This document shows positions 17,375 to 26,618 of a DNA stretch of 64,000 bases, piece after piece. This DNA is from Anaerococcus jeddahensis (lineage in GTDB: Bacteria > Bacillota > Clostridia > Tissierellales > Peptoniphilaceae): positions 1,116,001-1,180,000 of the forward strand of contig NZ_CWHU01000005.1 of NCBI RefSeq assembly GCF_001182725.1, written 5' to 3'. How positions within the stretch are numbered: the stretch's first letter is position 1; every line of letters begins with the position of its first letter. A program made the position numbers and the translations under genes. Under the pieces are notes generated by a model. That model was given only the letters and a program-made list of their open reading frames with translations, was not told the DNA's origin and made no database searches.

Positions 17375-19162
17375 TTAATTTTCAAATTCTTTTATTTTAC
17401 CAATAAAAAATTTTCCATATTGGCTCAATTTCTTTTCTCCTACTCCTTTAATTTTTAAAAATTCATGTTCATTTTTTGGCTTAAGTCTTGCCATATCAAT
17501 CAAAGATGCATCGGAGAAGACAATAAATGGTGGGATATTTCTTTTTTTAGAAATTTCTAATCTTAATTTTTTCAAATTATTAAATAAATCTTTGTCATAA
17601 TCAGAATTTCCACTGAATTTTTCAATTTTTTCTTTAATATTATCTTCTTTTAAATCCCTAATAAAAACTTTCTTATTATAAAACAAAACTTCTTTTGATT
17701 TTTCATTTAATTTTAAAATTGGATATTTTAGGCCAGAAACTTTTATATAGCCATCAGCAACCAAAACTCCAATCAAATCCTTTATATATTTTGAATCATT
17801 TTCTTTCATTATTCCAAAAGTTGAAACAGCTTTTAAATTTTTTTCTTTAGAATTTTTATTATTTGATCCTTTCAAACAATCAACGATTGTAGAAGTTCCA
17901 TATCTTTGATCAAGTCTATAAATACAGGATAAAACTTTTTGGCTATCAAGGCTTGCGTCAATTTTTTCATAGTCATCTAGGCAATTTGAACAATTATCAC
18001 ATTTTTCTTTTGCTTCTTGGCCAAAATATTCCAAAATAAAAGCCCTCAAACATTTATTTGTATTTACATAATTTATTATTGTTTGAAGTTTTTCAAGCTT
18101 AACCAATTGATAGGCTCTGTTTGGAGATTGGGAGATCAGATACTTATTTATAACTATATCTTGAGTAGAATAAAGTAAAATTGCATCAGATTTTTCACCA
18201 TCTCTTCCAGCTCTTCCTGCCTCTTGGTAATAAGATTCCATATCTTTTGGCATATTCATATGAATTACATATCTAACGTCTGACTTATCAATTCCCATTC
18301 CAAAAGCATTTGTGGCAACAATTATATTTTTTCTATCATAAATAAAATCTTCTTGATTTTTCTTTTTATCCTTATCACTAAGACCTGCATGATAAAAAGT
18401 TACATTATAAGATAATTTTTTCAAATATCTATAGCAAGACTCTACTCTTTTTCTTGTAGAAGCATAAATTATCCCAGATAAATCTTTTTTATCTTTTAAA
18501 TACGAAGAAATAAAAGCCATTTTATCCTTGGGTTTTCTAACTTCAAACAATAAATTTTCTCTGTCAAAGCCAGTAACTTTTACAAACGGATCAGATAATT
18601 TCAAATTTTTTATTATATCTTCCCTTACAGCCTTAGTTGCTGTAGCTGTAAAGGCTGCTATTTGAATTTTGTTATCAAAAAGATCATAAATTTGTGGAAT
18701 AAGTTTATAAGATGGTCTAAAATCATGGCCCCATTGGGAAATGCAGTGAGCTTCATCAACAGCTACAAAAGAAATATTTACTTCCATAATAAAATCTATA
18801 AAAAATTCATTTTCAAGTCTTTCTGGAGAAATATATAAAATTTTAATTTCATTTCTTTTGATTTTTCTTAAAGTTTCTGTGTAAGTTTTGATATCTTGGC
18901 TTGAATTAATAAATTCTGCCCTAATTCCATTTTCCTTTAAAGAATCTACCTGATCTTTCATTAGAGAAATTAAGGGAGAGATTACTAGACAAATTCCATC
19001 AAGCATCAATGCCGGAAGTTGATAGCAAATTGATTTTCCTCCACCAGTTGGCAAAACTCCAAGAGTATCATTTCCATTTACAATATTTTCAATTAATTCT
19101 TCTTGACCTTGTCTAAAAGAATCAAAACCAAAATATTTTTTCAAACTTTTTAAAGTATCCAT
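17375..19162 (-). CDS. recQ: ATP-dependent DNA helicase RecQ
   Basis: This is a 3'-5' DNA helicase of recombination and repair. The 595 residues show Q-motif FRQGQEELI, Walker A LPTGGGKS, DEAH box (VDEAHCISQWGHDFRPSY), motif VI (QEAGRAGRDG) and the zinc-binding RQC cysteines (CLRAF, then CDNCSNC). A C-terminal HRDC-like domain (LRLEISKKRNIPPFIVFSD, then FLKIKGVGEKKLSQYG) completes the normal RecQ architecture. It lies 41 nt downstream of the DUF4097-like gene. Confidence 0.95.
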   Translation of the reverse strand: MDTLKSLKKYFGFDSFRQGQEELIENIVNGNDTLGVLPTGGGKSICYQLPALMLDGICLVISPLISLMKDQVDSLKENGIRAEFINSSQDIKTYTETLRKIKRNEIKILYISPERLENEFFIDFIMEVNISFVAVDEAHCISQWGHDFRPSYKLIPQIYDLFDNKIQIAAFTATATKAVREDIIKNLKLSDPFVKVTGFDRENLLFEVRKPKDKMAFISSYLKDKKDLSGIIYASTRKRVESCYRYLKKLSYNVTFYHAGLSDKDKKKNQEDFIYDRKNIIVATNAFGMGIDKSDVRYVIHMNMPKDMESYYQEAGRAGRDGEKSDAILLYSTQDIVINKYLISQSPNRAYQLVKLEKLQTIINYVNTNKCLRAFILEYFGQEAKEKCDNCSNCLDDYEKIDASLDSQKVLSCIYRLDQRYGTSTIVDCLKGSNNKNSKEKNLKAVSTFGIMKENDSKYIKDLIGVLVADGYIKVSGLKYPILKLNEKSKEVLFYNKKVFIRDLKEDNIKEKIEKFSGNSDYDKDLFNNLKKLRLEISKKRNIPPFIVFSDASLIDMARLKPKNEHEFLKIKGVGEKKLSQYGKFFIGKIKEFEN

Positions 19163-19203
19163 AGCCCACCTTTTTTCTAAAAAAAATAATTAAGCTTAAA
19201 AAC

Positions 19204-20190
19204 TTAATTATTTTCTTCATTCGTATTAATATTTTCTTCATTTGAATCAGAATTTTCATTTGAATCCGGACTAGAAACATTGATAAATTCTTCTTCCTTT
19301 ATTGCATTTTCATCACTTTGATTAAATAAAATATCTCCAACATCAGTTTTAAGATCTAGTGATTTCTTTTTATTTTTTCCACTTGTATAGCCATCAAGAA
19401 TATTTCTATAAGAAACATTTTCCAAAACAAAATTTCCTACATTTAGCCTTGCATTAATTTTAAAAGATTTAACAGAGTCTTTTGTTTTTATTTTTATATC
19501 TCCATTTTGACTTTGCATTTTTTCATCAGCCATAAGCTTTGTATCAGTTACAATAATATTTCCAGTTTTAGTATTTAAATCAGAATTTTTAAGCTCAGAT
19601 TTTTTTATAAGAATAGATCCTGCATTATTTTCTACAGATCCAGAAATTTTGGAATTTTCAAAACTTACATTTCCACTTTCTAATTTAAAATCTACATCAT
19701 CTGAAATTAGGTTTGTAACTTTTACATCGCCCGCTCCAAGTTTTAACTTTACACTTTCAAGCTTCATATTTTTTGGCAAAAATATCCTTACAATTTGAAT
19801 TTTATTTTTCATATAAAGTTCTTTTCCCTTTATCTCTGAAGATAATTTCAAATTCCCATCTTTATATTTACTTTTAACTTCATAAGAAAGGTCATCTTTA
19901 TAAAGGTTTGTATATTCCACATAAGGATTTGTAGAAGATTCTTGAATTCTTACATCGCAAGTTTTTAAATCTAAATTTATTGATTTTATTTCATCAAGGT
20001 CAACTCTCATAATCTTTGATGAATTATAAGAATTTTCATTTATCTCCTTGGATGACTTGCCTTCTTTATTGGCAAAATCAATATTTCTTGATAAAAAGAA
20101 AATCAAAGCCAAAAAAATTATGGCAAAAAATCCTATAGCTATCTGCTTTCTATCAAGTTTAAAGCTATTATTTTTTTTATTTTTACTCAT
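19204..20190 (-). CDS. Membrane-anchored DUF4097-like beta-repeat protein
   Basis: The 328 residues have a short basic cytoplasmic N-terminus, one transmembrane helix (~15-33) and a long extracytoplasmic part. The latter contains repeating short beta-strand units (LKLGAGDVKVTNL, FKLESGNVSFEN, LNTKTGNIIVTD, MQSQNGDIKIKT, LKTDVGDILFNQ), as in the DUF4097 'putative adhesin' family. It ends in an Asn/Glu/Ser-rich tail. The gene lies between truA and recQ on the same strand. The function is unknown; 'adhesin' is only the family label. Confidence 0.65.
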   Translation of the reverse strand: MSKNKKNNSFKLDRKQIAIGFFAIIFLALIFFLSRNIDFANKEGKSSKEINENSYNSSKIMRVDLDEIKSINLDLKTCDVRIQESSTNPYVEYTNLYKDDLSYEVKSKYKDGNLKLSSEIKGKELYMKNKIQIVRIFLPKNMKLESVKLKLGAGDVKVTNLISDDVDFKLESGNVSFENSKISGSVENNAGSILIKKSELKNSDLNTKTGNIIVTDTKLMADEKMQSQNGDIKIKTKDSVKSFKINARLNVGNFVLENVSYRNILDGYTSGKNKKKSLDLKTDVGDILFNQSDENAIKEEEFINVSSPDSNENSDSNEENINTNEENN

Positions 20191-20211
20191 TTAACTCTCC
20201 CATAATAATAA

Positions 20212-20970
20212 CTAACTTTTTAAATTGCTATAGTCAATACTTTCAAGATAAAGCCCACCAGCTTTTAAAGTTGGATTTGCTCTTTTCCTATTATTTTCAT
20301 TAAAATAATATTTAAAATCTTCAAGGCTAATTTTTCCACGACTTAACTCAATCAAAGAGCCAGCCATAATTCTAACCTGATTATGTAGAAAACTCTCAGC
20401 CTTAAAATATAAATATAATTTATTCTCATTCAAAACAAAGTAGCAATCGTCAATTTTTCTTATTGTATTAATTATATCATTTTTTTCGCTGAGCATAAAG
20501 GCTCGAAAATCATGTTCGCCTTTTAAAATATCCATTCCTTTTTGAAGCTTATCAAAATCAAGTTTATAAGTTACCTGCTCCATATAATTTCTATAAATTG
20601 GATGGAGAATTTTTTCCAAGGAAATCACATATTTATAGGTTTTTGTCTTAACAGAAAATCTCGCATGAAAATTTTTATCAACTTTTTTTGAAGATAAAGC
20701 TAAAATATCATCTGGTAAAAATTTTTTAAGATGAAAATGAAATTTATCAGCCCTTATATTTTTTGCAGTCAAAAAATTTATATACATTTCATTTGCATGA
20801 ACTCCGCTGTCAGTTCTTCCGCTTGCAATAATCCTATTTTCTTCACCAGTAACTTTTCTAATTGCATTTTCCAATTCTTTTTGAACAGTTCTTCTATCAT
20901 TTTGAATTTGAAAACCCTCAAATAAAGACCCATCATACTGGATCTTTAATAAAATATTTTGAATTGTCAT
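20212..20970 (-). CDS. truA: tRNA pseudouridine(38-40) synthase
   Basis: The enzyme isomerises uridines 38-40 in the anticodon arm. The 252 residues contain the catalytic Asp in ASGRTDSGVHA and the FLHNQVRIMAG motif. The start overlaps the ecfT stop by 4 nt; the ecfA-ecfA2-ecfT-truA order is common in Firmicutes. Confidence 0.95.
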   Translation of the reverse strand: MTIQNILLKIQYDGSLFEGFQIQNDRRTVQKELENAIRKVTGEENRIIASGRTDSGVHANEMYINFLTAKNIRADKFHFHLKKFLPDDILALSSKKVDKNFHARFSVKTKTYKYVISLEKILHPIYRNYMEQVTYKLDFDKLQKGMDILKGEHDFRAFMLSEKNDIINTIRKIDDCYFVLNENKLYLYFKAESFLHNQVRIMAGSLIELSRGKISLEDFKYYFNENNRKRANPTLKAGGLYLESIDYSNLKS

Positions 20971-21761
20971 ATGAAAAAATTAATAATAACTACAGCACAA
21001 AATAAAATAAAAAGGATCAAAACTATATAATCAATTTTTGTCATTTTTATTTCATTTAGCCTCGTTCTTTCTCTACCAATCCTATAAAGTCTTGCCTCCA
21101 TTGCAGTTGCAAGGTCATCACTTCTTTTAAAAGAATTTATAAAAAGTGGAACCAATAAGGGAATCATATTCTTTGCTCTATTAATTATATTTCCAGATTC
21201 AAAGTCTGCCCCCCTTGCCATTTGAGCCATTTTAATTCTTTGGGCTTCTTCAAAAAGAGTTGGAATAAATCTTAAAGAAATTGAAACCATCATGGCAAGC
21301 TCTCCTGCCGGAAAACCAAATCTTTTTAAAGGAGAAAATAATTTCTCTAGCCCATCTGTTAGCTCCATTGGAGATGTTGTAAAAGTTAAAACTGAAGTTG
21401 AAACAACTATCATAATAATTCTTACAAACATAAACATAGTTTTATAAAGTCCTTCATAGGTTGCTGTCAGTGAAAAAATAGTAAAAAGTGTTTTTCCACC
21501 TGTTGTAAATAAATTTATAAGTCCAGTTATAAGTAAAATCCAAATTAAAGGTTTTATACTTCTAATTAATGATTTTACAGGAATTTTTCCTACAATTATC
21601 ATCACAAATAATAAAATTACAAAGGGAATATATCCTAGAAAAGTTTGAACAAAAAATATGGTAATAATAAAAAGTAAAGATGCAATTAATTTTACTCTTG
21701 GATCTAGTTTGTGAATAAAAGTATCGTATGGTAAATACTGACCTATAGCTATATTATTCAT
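20967..21761 (-). CDS. ecfT: ECF transporter transmembrane component EcfT
   Basis: This 264-residue scaffold subunit of energy-coupling factor vitamin transporters has about five to six membrane helices and the coupling motifs MARGADFES and MEARLYRIG (Ala-Arg-Gly type) that contact the two ATPases. It overlaps ecfA2 by 8 nt. The substrate-specific S components must be encoded elsewhere. Confidence 0.94.
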   Translation of the reverse strand: MNNIAIGQYLPYDTFIHKLDPRVKLIASLLFIITIFFVQTFLGYIPFVILLFVMIIVGKIPVKSLIRSIKPLIWILLITGLINLFTTGGKTLFTIFSLTATYEGLYKTMFMFVRIIMIVVSTSVLTFTTSPMELTDGLEKLFSPLKRFGFPAGELAMMVSISLRFIPTLFEEAQRIKMAQMARGADFESGNIINRAKNMIPLLVPLFINSFKRSDDLATAMEARLYRIGRERTRLNEIKMTKIDYIVLILFILFCAVVIINFFI

Positions 21762-22611
21762 TTTTAGCCTCCAAATATTTTTTTAATTCAATCACGGCAT
21801 CTTTTACAGTATAAATATCATCTCTAACATCTTCGCCTTTTTCTTTTAAGGCTTTCATAAATTTTGTAACTTGAGGAATATCAAGTCCTATTGATAATAA
21901 ATCTGTTTTTGTAAAAGTATCATAAGTTGATTTATCTGAAAAAACTTCTCCCTTGTTCATTACAATAACCCTATCAACATATTTTGCCACATCCTCCATA
22001 GAATGAGAAACCAAAATTATTGTAAGTTCTGGATCATTGTCATAAAGTTTTAAAATTTCTCCAAAAATTTTATCTCTACCTCTTGGATCAAGACCTGCTG
22101 TAAGTTCATCCAAAACCAAAACTTTTGGATTCATAGAAATAATTCCACAAACAGCCACTCTTCTTTGTTGGCCACCTGATAATTCGAAAGGAGATTTTTC
22201 ACCTATCTTTTCATAATCAAGACCAACAGCTTCCATAGAATTTCTTACTCTTTTTTGAATTTCTTCATCATCAAGTCCCATATTTTTTGGACCAAAAGCA
22301 ATATCTTTAGCAACAGTTTCTTCAAACAATTGATTTTCTGGATATTGAAAAACAAGCCCTACTTTAAATCTGATATCTCTTCTTGTTTTTTTATCTTTTG
22401 TATTTATTCCTTCTACAAAAACATCTCCGTTTGTAGGAATCAACAAGCCATTTAAAAGTTGGACTAGGGTTGATTTTCCAGATCCGGTTTGACCAATCAA
22501 ACCAATTATCTCATGTTTATTTATCTCTAAATTAATATTTTTTAGAGCGTAGTTGTCTTCTTCACTATCTTCATTATATACATAATCAACATTTTTTAGT
22601 TCAATTTTCAT
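21754..22611 (-). CDS. ecfA2: ECF transporter ATPase EcfA2
   Basis: This 285-residue ABC ATPase has Walker A GQTGSGKST, signature ELSGGQQRRVAV, Walker B VLVLDELTAGLDP (Leu in place of the usual Pro after the catalytic Glu) and a switch His (VSHSMED). It overlaps ecfA1 by 4 nt. It is assigned A2 by position and by the ELTAGLD form. Confidence 0.92.
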   Translation of the reverse strand: MKIELKNVDYVYNEDSEEDNYALKNINLEINKHEIIGLIGQTGSGKSTLVQLLNGLLIPTNGDVFVEGINTKDKKTRRDIRFKVGLVFQYPENQLFEETVAKDIAFGPKNMGLDDEEIQKRVRNSMEAVGLDYEKIGEKSPFELSGGQQRRVAVCGIISMNPKVLVLDELTAGLDPRGRDKIFGEILKLYDNDPELTIILVSHSMEDVAKYVDRVIVMNKGEVFSDKSTYDTFTKTDLLSIGLDIPQVTKFMKALKEKGEDVRDDIYTVKDAVIELKKYLEAKNE

Positions 22612-23438
22612 ACTAGCTCCAAAAATTCTTCTATATTTAAAGGCAATTTTTCAAAATTATAACCTTCTTTTTCAAGTTCATAGGCAATCTCTGTAACTTG
22701 AGGAACTGTAAGACCTAAATCTTTCATCTCTTTTACCTTTGAAAAAACTTCTCTAGCACTTCCTTCAAGAGCTTTTTCTCCCTTATTTAAAACAATTATC
22801 CTATCAGCAAGAGCAGCTTCTTCCATGTAATGAGTTATGTGAACAACTGTCTTTTTATAATTTTTATTTAGAGTTTGAATTATATCCATAACATCATTTC
22901 TTCCTTGAGGATCAAGCATGGCAGTTGGCTCATCAAAAATAATACAATCTGAAAGCATAGCTATAACTCCTGCAATAGAAACTCTTTGTTTTTGTCCACC
23001 TGAAAGTGCAGATGGAGATCTTTTTACATAATCTTGCATTCCAACAAGCTTAATTGCTTCTTCTACTCTTTCTCTAAGCTCAGGATTTTTTACTTGTAAA
23101 TTTTCTGGACCAAAAGCCACTTCATTTTCAACAGTTGTAGCAACCATTTGGTTGTCAGGATTTTGAAAAACCATAGAACATTTTTCTCTAATATCCCAGA
23201 TTTTTTTCTCATCTTTTGTATTCATTCCACAAATCAAAATATCTCCTTTAGTTGGAAATATTTGTCCATTTAAAAGTTTTGCAAGGGTGGATTTTCCTGA
23301 ACCGTTGTGACCCAAAATTGCCACAAATTCTCCTTCTTTAATAGATAAATTTAAATTATTTAAAGCAAGAGTAGAATCTTTTTCATTTTCTTCTGAATTA
23401 TTTTTATAAGAAAAATTTAAATTTTCAATTTTAATCAA
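22608..23438 (-). CDS. ecfA1: ECF transporter ATPase EcfA1
   Basis: The 276-residue ABC ATPase has Walker A GHNGSGKST, signature ALSGGQKQRV, Walker B IIFDEPTAMLDP and switch His (ITHYMEEA). The start codon is TTG at 23438 behind an AAGGAAG ribosome site; no ATG fits the conserved IKIENLNFSY beginning. It is the first gene of ecfA1-ecfA2-ecfT-truA, and the short upstream gap also holds the L,D-transpeptidase terminator. Confidence 0.92.
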   Translation of the reverse strand: MIKIENLNFSYKNNSEENEKDSTLALNNLNLSIKEGEFVAILGHNGSGKSTLAKLLNGQIFPTKGDILICGMNTKDEKKIWDIREKCSMVFQNPDNQMVATTVENEVAFGPENLQVKNPELRERVEEAIKLVGMQDYVKRSPSALSGGQKQRVSIAGVIAMLSDCIIFDEPTAMLDPQGRNDVMDIIQTLNKNYKKTVVHITHYMEEAALADRIIVLNKGEKALEGSAREVFSKVKEMKDLGLTVPQVTEIAYELEKEGYNFEKLPLNIEEFLELV

Positions 23439-23465
23439 TTTTTCTTCCTTTCAATTAGTAAATAT

Positions 23466-23495
23466 AAAAAGTGACTATCTAAAAATAGATAGCAC
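23466..23495 (-). terminator. Terminator of the L,D-transpeptidase gene
   Basis: A stem pairing AGTG-ACTATCTA with TAGATAG-CACT is followed on the minus strand by a five-T run. It lies just after the L,D-transpeptidase stop codon. Confidence 0.8.
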
Positions 23496-23504
23496 TTTTA
23501 AAAA

Positions 23505-24923
23505 TTAATATAACATATTTGGTGAATTGTTTGTTGATGATTCGTAAACAACAACTGGAGTATTAAATTCTATAATAGAATATAATTTTGCTGCTTGATC
23601 TGGTGGCATATTTATACATCCATTGGATCCAGAATACATGTAATAATTTGAACCAAATGTACTTCTCCATCCAGCATCATGTAGTCCTTCACCATCCCAT
23701 CCAATTGGCATCCAATATTTAACAGGAGTCACATACCTACTTCCATCAAAATTTGTTCCTCTTAAATCCTTATTCGTTTCTTTTGAAAGAATAGAACCTA
23801 CACCAATATTTGTAAATGCTTGATGAGCTGCATCACCAGTAACTACTGGTGTAGAGATTACTAATTCTCCGTTTTGGTAATACCATAAATGTTGTCTTGA
23901 AAGATCGACTTCAACATAAGTATCTTTCAAATCAGATCCATCATCATATCTTTCAAAGCCTTCTCTTTCATAAATAGGATCAATATTTGCTGATTTTTTT
24001 TGATCAAAAGATTTTAAAACTGAATTAATAGTTTCTTCTTGATTCATGATAAAACCATAGACACCAGGATTTACAGTAATTTCTCCAAGATCACTTGCCT
24101 TAAATTTCCTATTTTTACCATAGGTATTTGTTTCTTCTGCCATTTTTGAAACATATTGGGCTAGCTTATCATAATTTAAGGTCAATTTTTTATCTTTAAA
24201 TTCAATCATATCTGCTAGAGTTTTACCTTCAATTTTATAATCAAAACCTTTGATATTAAATTTATAAGATAATTTTAAAGCATCATTTGCTTCTTTTAGA
24301 GCTTTTTGTAAATTTTCATCTTTAGCATATACTTTTGGACGTTCATAAAATGACTCATCCATTTTTATATCAGCATTTCTAGTTTTAATTGCAGAAACTA
24401 GACTTTCTTTTAATTTTTTATATTTTACCTTGTTTCCTTCAACTTCTTTATTAATTTTAAATTCTTTTCCATCAAATTCTAATTTTGCATCTTTAGGCTC
24501 AACAACCTTATTCATTAAGTTTGAATTTTTTATAATATTATCAAGTTTGTCTTCATTAAAATTTACCTTGTAATCGAAATCAAAATTTTCTTTTGTTAAA
24601 AAACTTATTGGCCATTTTAATGGATTTTGATCAAGACTTGCTCCTTTTGGAATATTTGCCTTGTAATCAACATCTTTTGAATTAAATGCTAATTCTTTGT
24701 CATCTAGTCCCTTAAAATTAATATCAAAATCTCCAACACTATCACCAATTACTGATTCTTTTGGAGCAAATGATACATTTTTTCCATTAACATGGGTATT
24801 TGGTAAACACACAAAGGAAAACAAAACTGTTCCTATTATATATATTCCTACTACAATACCGCCGATTGTAATCAATACTTTATTTGACTTTTTATTTGTT
24901 TCATTATTAATAATAATAAGCAC
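23505..24923 (-). CDS. L,D-transpeptidase (YkuD) with membrane anchor
   Basis: The enzyme forms 3-3 peptidoglycan cross-links outside the membrane. The protein has one N-terminal membrane segment (~18-38). A long region resembling the peptidoglycan-binding domains paired with YkuD follows, and the C-terminal YkuD domain begins at VEVDLSRQHLWYY. The catalytic site is H in GLHDAGWR plus Cys in GSNGCINMP (Asn replaces the usual His of SHGC, a tolerated variant). The start is uncertain. The GTG at 24923 overlaps the AGGAGG ribosome site, so it is unlikely to be used. An ATG at 24904 is out of frame by one base, and an ATT at 24914 has proper spacing. The gene is monocistronic. Confidence 0.88.
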   Translation of the reverse strand: MLIIINNETNKKSNKVLITIGGIVVGIYIIGTVLFSFVCLPNTHVNGKNVSFAPKESVIGDSVGDFDINFKGLDDKELAFNSKDVDYKANIPKGASLDQNPLKWPISFLTKENFDFDYKVNFNEDKLDNIIKNSNLMNKVVEPKDAKLEFDGKEFKINKEVEGNKVKYKKLKESLVSAIKTRNADIKMDESFYERPKVYAKDENLQKALKEANDALKLSYKFNIKGFDYKIEGKTLADMIEFKDKKLTLNYDKLAQYVSKMAEETNTYGKNRKFKASDLGEITVNPGVYGFIMNQEETINSVLKSFDQKKSANIDPIYEREGFERYDDGSDLKDTYVEVDLSRQHLWYYQNGELVISTPVVTGDAAHQAFTNIGVGSILSKETNKDLRGTNFDGSRYVTPVKYWMPIGWDGEGLHDAGWRSTFGSNYYMYSGSNGCINMPPDQAAKLYSIIEFNTPVVVYESSTNNSPNMLY

Positions 24924-24963
24924 CTCCTAATAACTGTAATTATAGTACCACTTAAGAGTCAAT

Positions 24964-26094
24964 TTATCTATCTTTTTTTGGTTTTTTACCAAAATATTGG
25001 TAGAGGTCGACTTTTTGTCCCCCGTTATATAATTTTCTCTTTTTTGATAGCTTTCTTTTTATATTTTTATCAATTTTTTCATCAGATGAAATTATAAACA
25101 TTGACCAAGTATCTAACTTTTTAAATTTTTCATCAATCATTTGAGAAATTTTTTCCTTATCAAATTTTGACAATCTTTCGCCATATGGTGGATTTGAAAT
25201 GAAAATTCCAAAATTATCCTTTAAATTTATTTCCTTAAAATCTTTATTTAAAAAAGTAATATCTTCATAAACTCCTGCATTTAAGGCATTATTTTTGGCA
25301 AGTTCTATTGCATTTTTTGATATGTCTGAGCCTAAAATATTAATTTTTTTATCATAATCGATTTTTTCGTAGGCTTCTTTTTTTATTTGTTCAAATCTTT
25401 TTTTATCGAAAAATTTAAAAGATGTAAAATCAAAATCCCTATCAAGGCCTGGTGCAATATTTCTTTCTTTTCTTGCAGCTTCTATTAAAATAGTTCCTGA
25501 TCCACAAAAACCATCAAATAAAAACCTATCATCTTTATAAAAAGATAAGTCTATAAGAGCTGCCGCCAAATTTTCTCTTAAAGGAGCTTTCACACTTCCT
25601 TCCCTGTATCCTCTTTTGTGAAGGCCATCTCCTGATGTATCAAGGCAAACTGAAACCATATCCTTTTCAATCATAACTTCAATTTGAACTCGAGGCCCTG
25701 TTTTTTTAAATGTTGAAATTTTATATTTTCTTTTTAAAGAATCAACAATTGCTTTCTCACTTATTGATTGGATTGATGGAAGTGAAAAAAGTTTTGATTT
25801 GTAAGTTCTTGCATTTACTATAAAATTATCGTCAATTGACAAAAAATCAAACCAGTCAATTTTATTTATATTTTCAAATAATTCCTCAAAACTTTTTGCC
25901 TCAAATGATGCAATTTCTAAATATATTCTGTCAGCTTCTCTTAAATTTAAATTAAAAAAAGAAACATCATCCAAATTTCCATTTAAAATTATTTTTCCAT
26001 TTAAAACTTCAAAATCTTTGTAATTTTCTTCTTGTAATTGTCTTTTTATTAAGCTTTCTAAACCAAAGCTTGTTGTAATAATAATTTTTTCCAT
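24964..26094 (-). CDS. THUMP-domain class I methyltransferase (RlmL/YpsC-like)
   Basis: The 376 residues comprise an N-terminal ferredoxin-like/THUMP RNA-binding region (~1-160) and a Rossmann methyltransferase. SAM-site motifs are FDGFCGSGTILIEAA and NILGSDIS, and the catalytic motif is NPPYGERL. Relatives methylate guanosine in 23S rRNA (m2G, RlmL N-terminal half). The exact target nucleotide is not determined by the sequence alone. The C-terminus is short and basic (QKVDLYQYFGKKPKK). Confidence 0.88.
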   Translation of the reverse strand: MEKIIITTSFGLESLIKRQLQEENYKDFEVLNGKIILNGNLDDVSFFNLNLREADRIYLEIASFEAKSFEELFENINKIDWFDFLSIDDNFIVNARTYKSKLFSLPSIQSISEKAIVDSLKRKYKISTFKKTGPRVQIEVMIEKDMVSVCLDTSGDGLHKRGYREGSVKAPLRENLAAALIDLSFYKDDRFLFDGFCGSGTILIEAARKERNIAPGLDRDFDFTSFKFFDKKRFEQIKKEAYEKIDYDKKINILGSDISKNAIELAKNNALNAGVYEDITFLNKDFKEINLKDNFGIFISNPPYGERLSKFDKEKISQMIDEKFKKLDTWSMFIISSDEKIDKNIKRKLSKKRKLYNGGQKVDLYQYFGKKPKKDR

Positions 26095-26205
26095 AACACT
26101 TATATTATAACAAATTTGGACTTTTTAAAAAACTCTTATATTTTTGTTATTTTTCTATAAGCTTGGGTAATAATATAGATGTAAATGAAAATAGGAGGAT
26201 TTTAT

Positions 26206-26565
26206 ATGTTATTAACACAAACAGTACAATCAGGTGATTGGAAAAACGAAAAACACGTACCAGAATTAGAATATAAAGAACTTGGTGAAGGAAAATATGA
26301 AGTTTCTGCTTTTGTAGGAAAAGAAATTGCCCATCCAAATACTTTAGAACACCACATTTCTTGGATTAAAGTTTTCTTTGTTCCAGAAGGTGGTAAATTA
26401 CCAGTAGAAATTGCATCTTATAATTTCTCAGCTCATGGTGAAAGTGAAATTTTCACAACTCCAAAAGCTGTTGGTGAATTTAAATCTGATAAAAAAGGTA
26501 CTTTATTTGCTCTATCTTATTGCAATATCCATGGCCTTTGGGAAAATTCTTTAGAAATTAAATAA
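26206..26565 (+). CDS. Superoxide reductase (neelaredoxin/class II desulfoferrodoxin)
   Basis: The enzyme reduces superoxide to hydrogen peroxide without releasing O2, a typical anaerobe defence. The 119 residues contain the Fe(His)4Cys ligand set: KHVPEL near the N-terminus, AHPNTLEHHISWI in the middle and CNIHGLW at the end. No N-terminal desulforedoxin Cys4 domain is present, so it is the one-iron class. I chose the ATG at 26206 because AGGAGG lies at 26193-26198; an upstream ATG at 26185 would add seven residues and lacks a ribosome site. It is transcribed alone and ends in a strong palindromic terminator. Rubredoxin is the usual donor, but none is encoded here. Confidence 0.93.
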   Translation: MLLTQTVQSGDWKNEKHVPELEYKELGEGKYEVSAFVGKEIAHPNTLEHHISWIKVFFVPEGGKLPVEIASYNFSAHGESEIFTTPKAVGEFKSDKKGTLFALSYCNIHGLWENSLEIK

Positions 26566-26583
26566 GAATAAAAATTTAAACTT

Positions 26584-26613
26584 AAAAAGACGAGAATTAA
26601 TTCTCGTCTTTTT
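26584..26613. terminator. Bidirectional terminator between superoxide reductase and degV
   Basis: A perfect 15-bp inverted repeat (GACGAGAATT core) has A runs on the left and T runs on the right. It can therefore stop the plus-strand superoxide reductase transcript and the minus-strand DegV transcript. Confidence 0.9.
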
Positions 26614-26618
26614 CTTTA

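Noticed and set aside
26095..26205. PerR box upstream of superoxide reductase
   Set aside because: A TTATATTATAA-like stretch exists near 26100 but is short and not symmetric enough in this AT-rich DNA.
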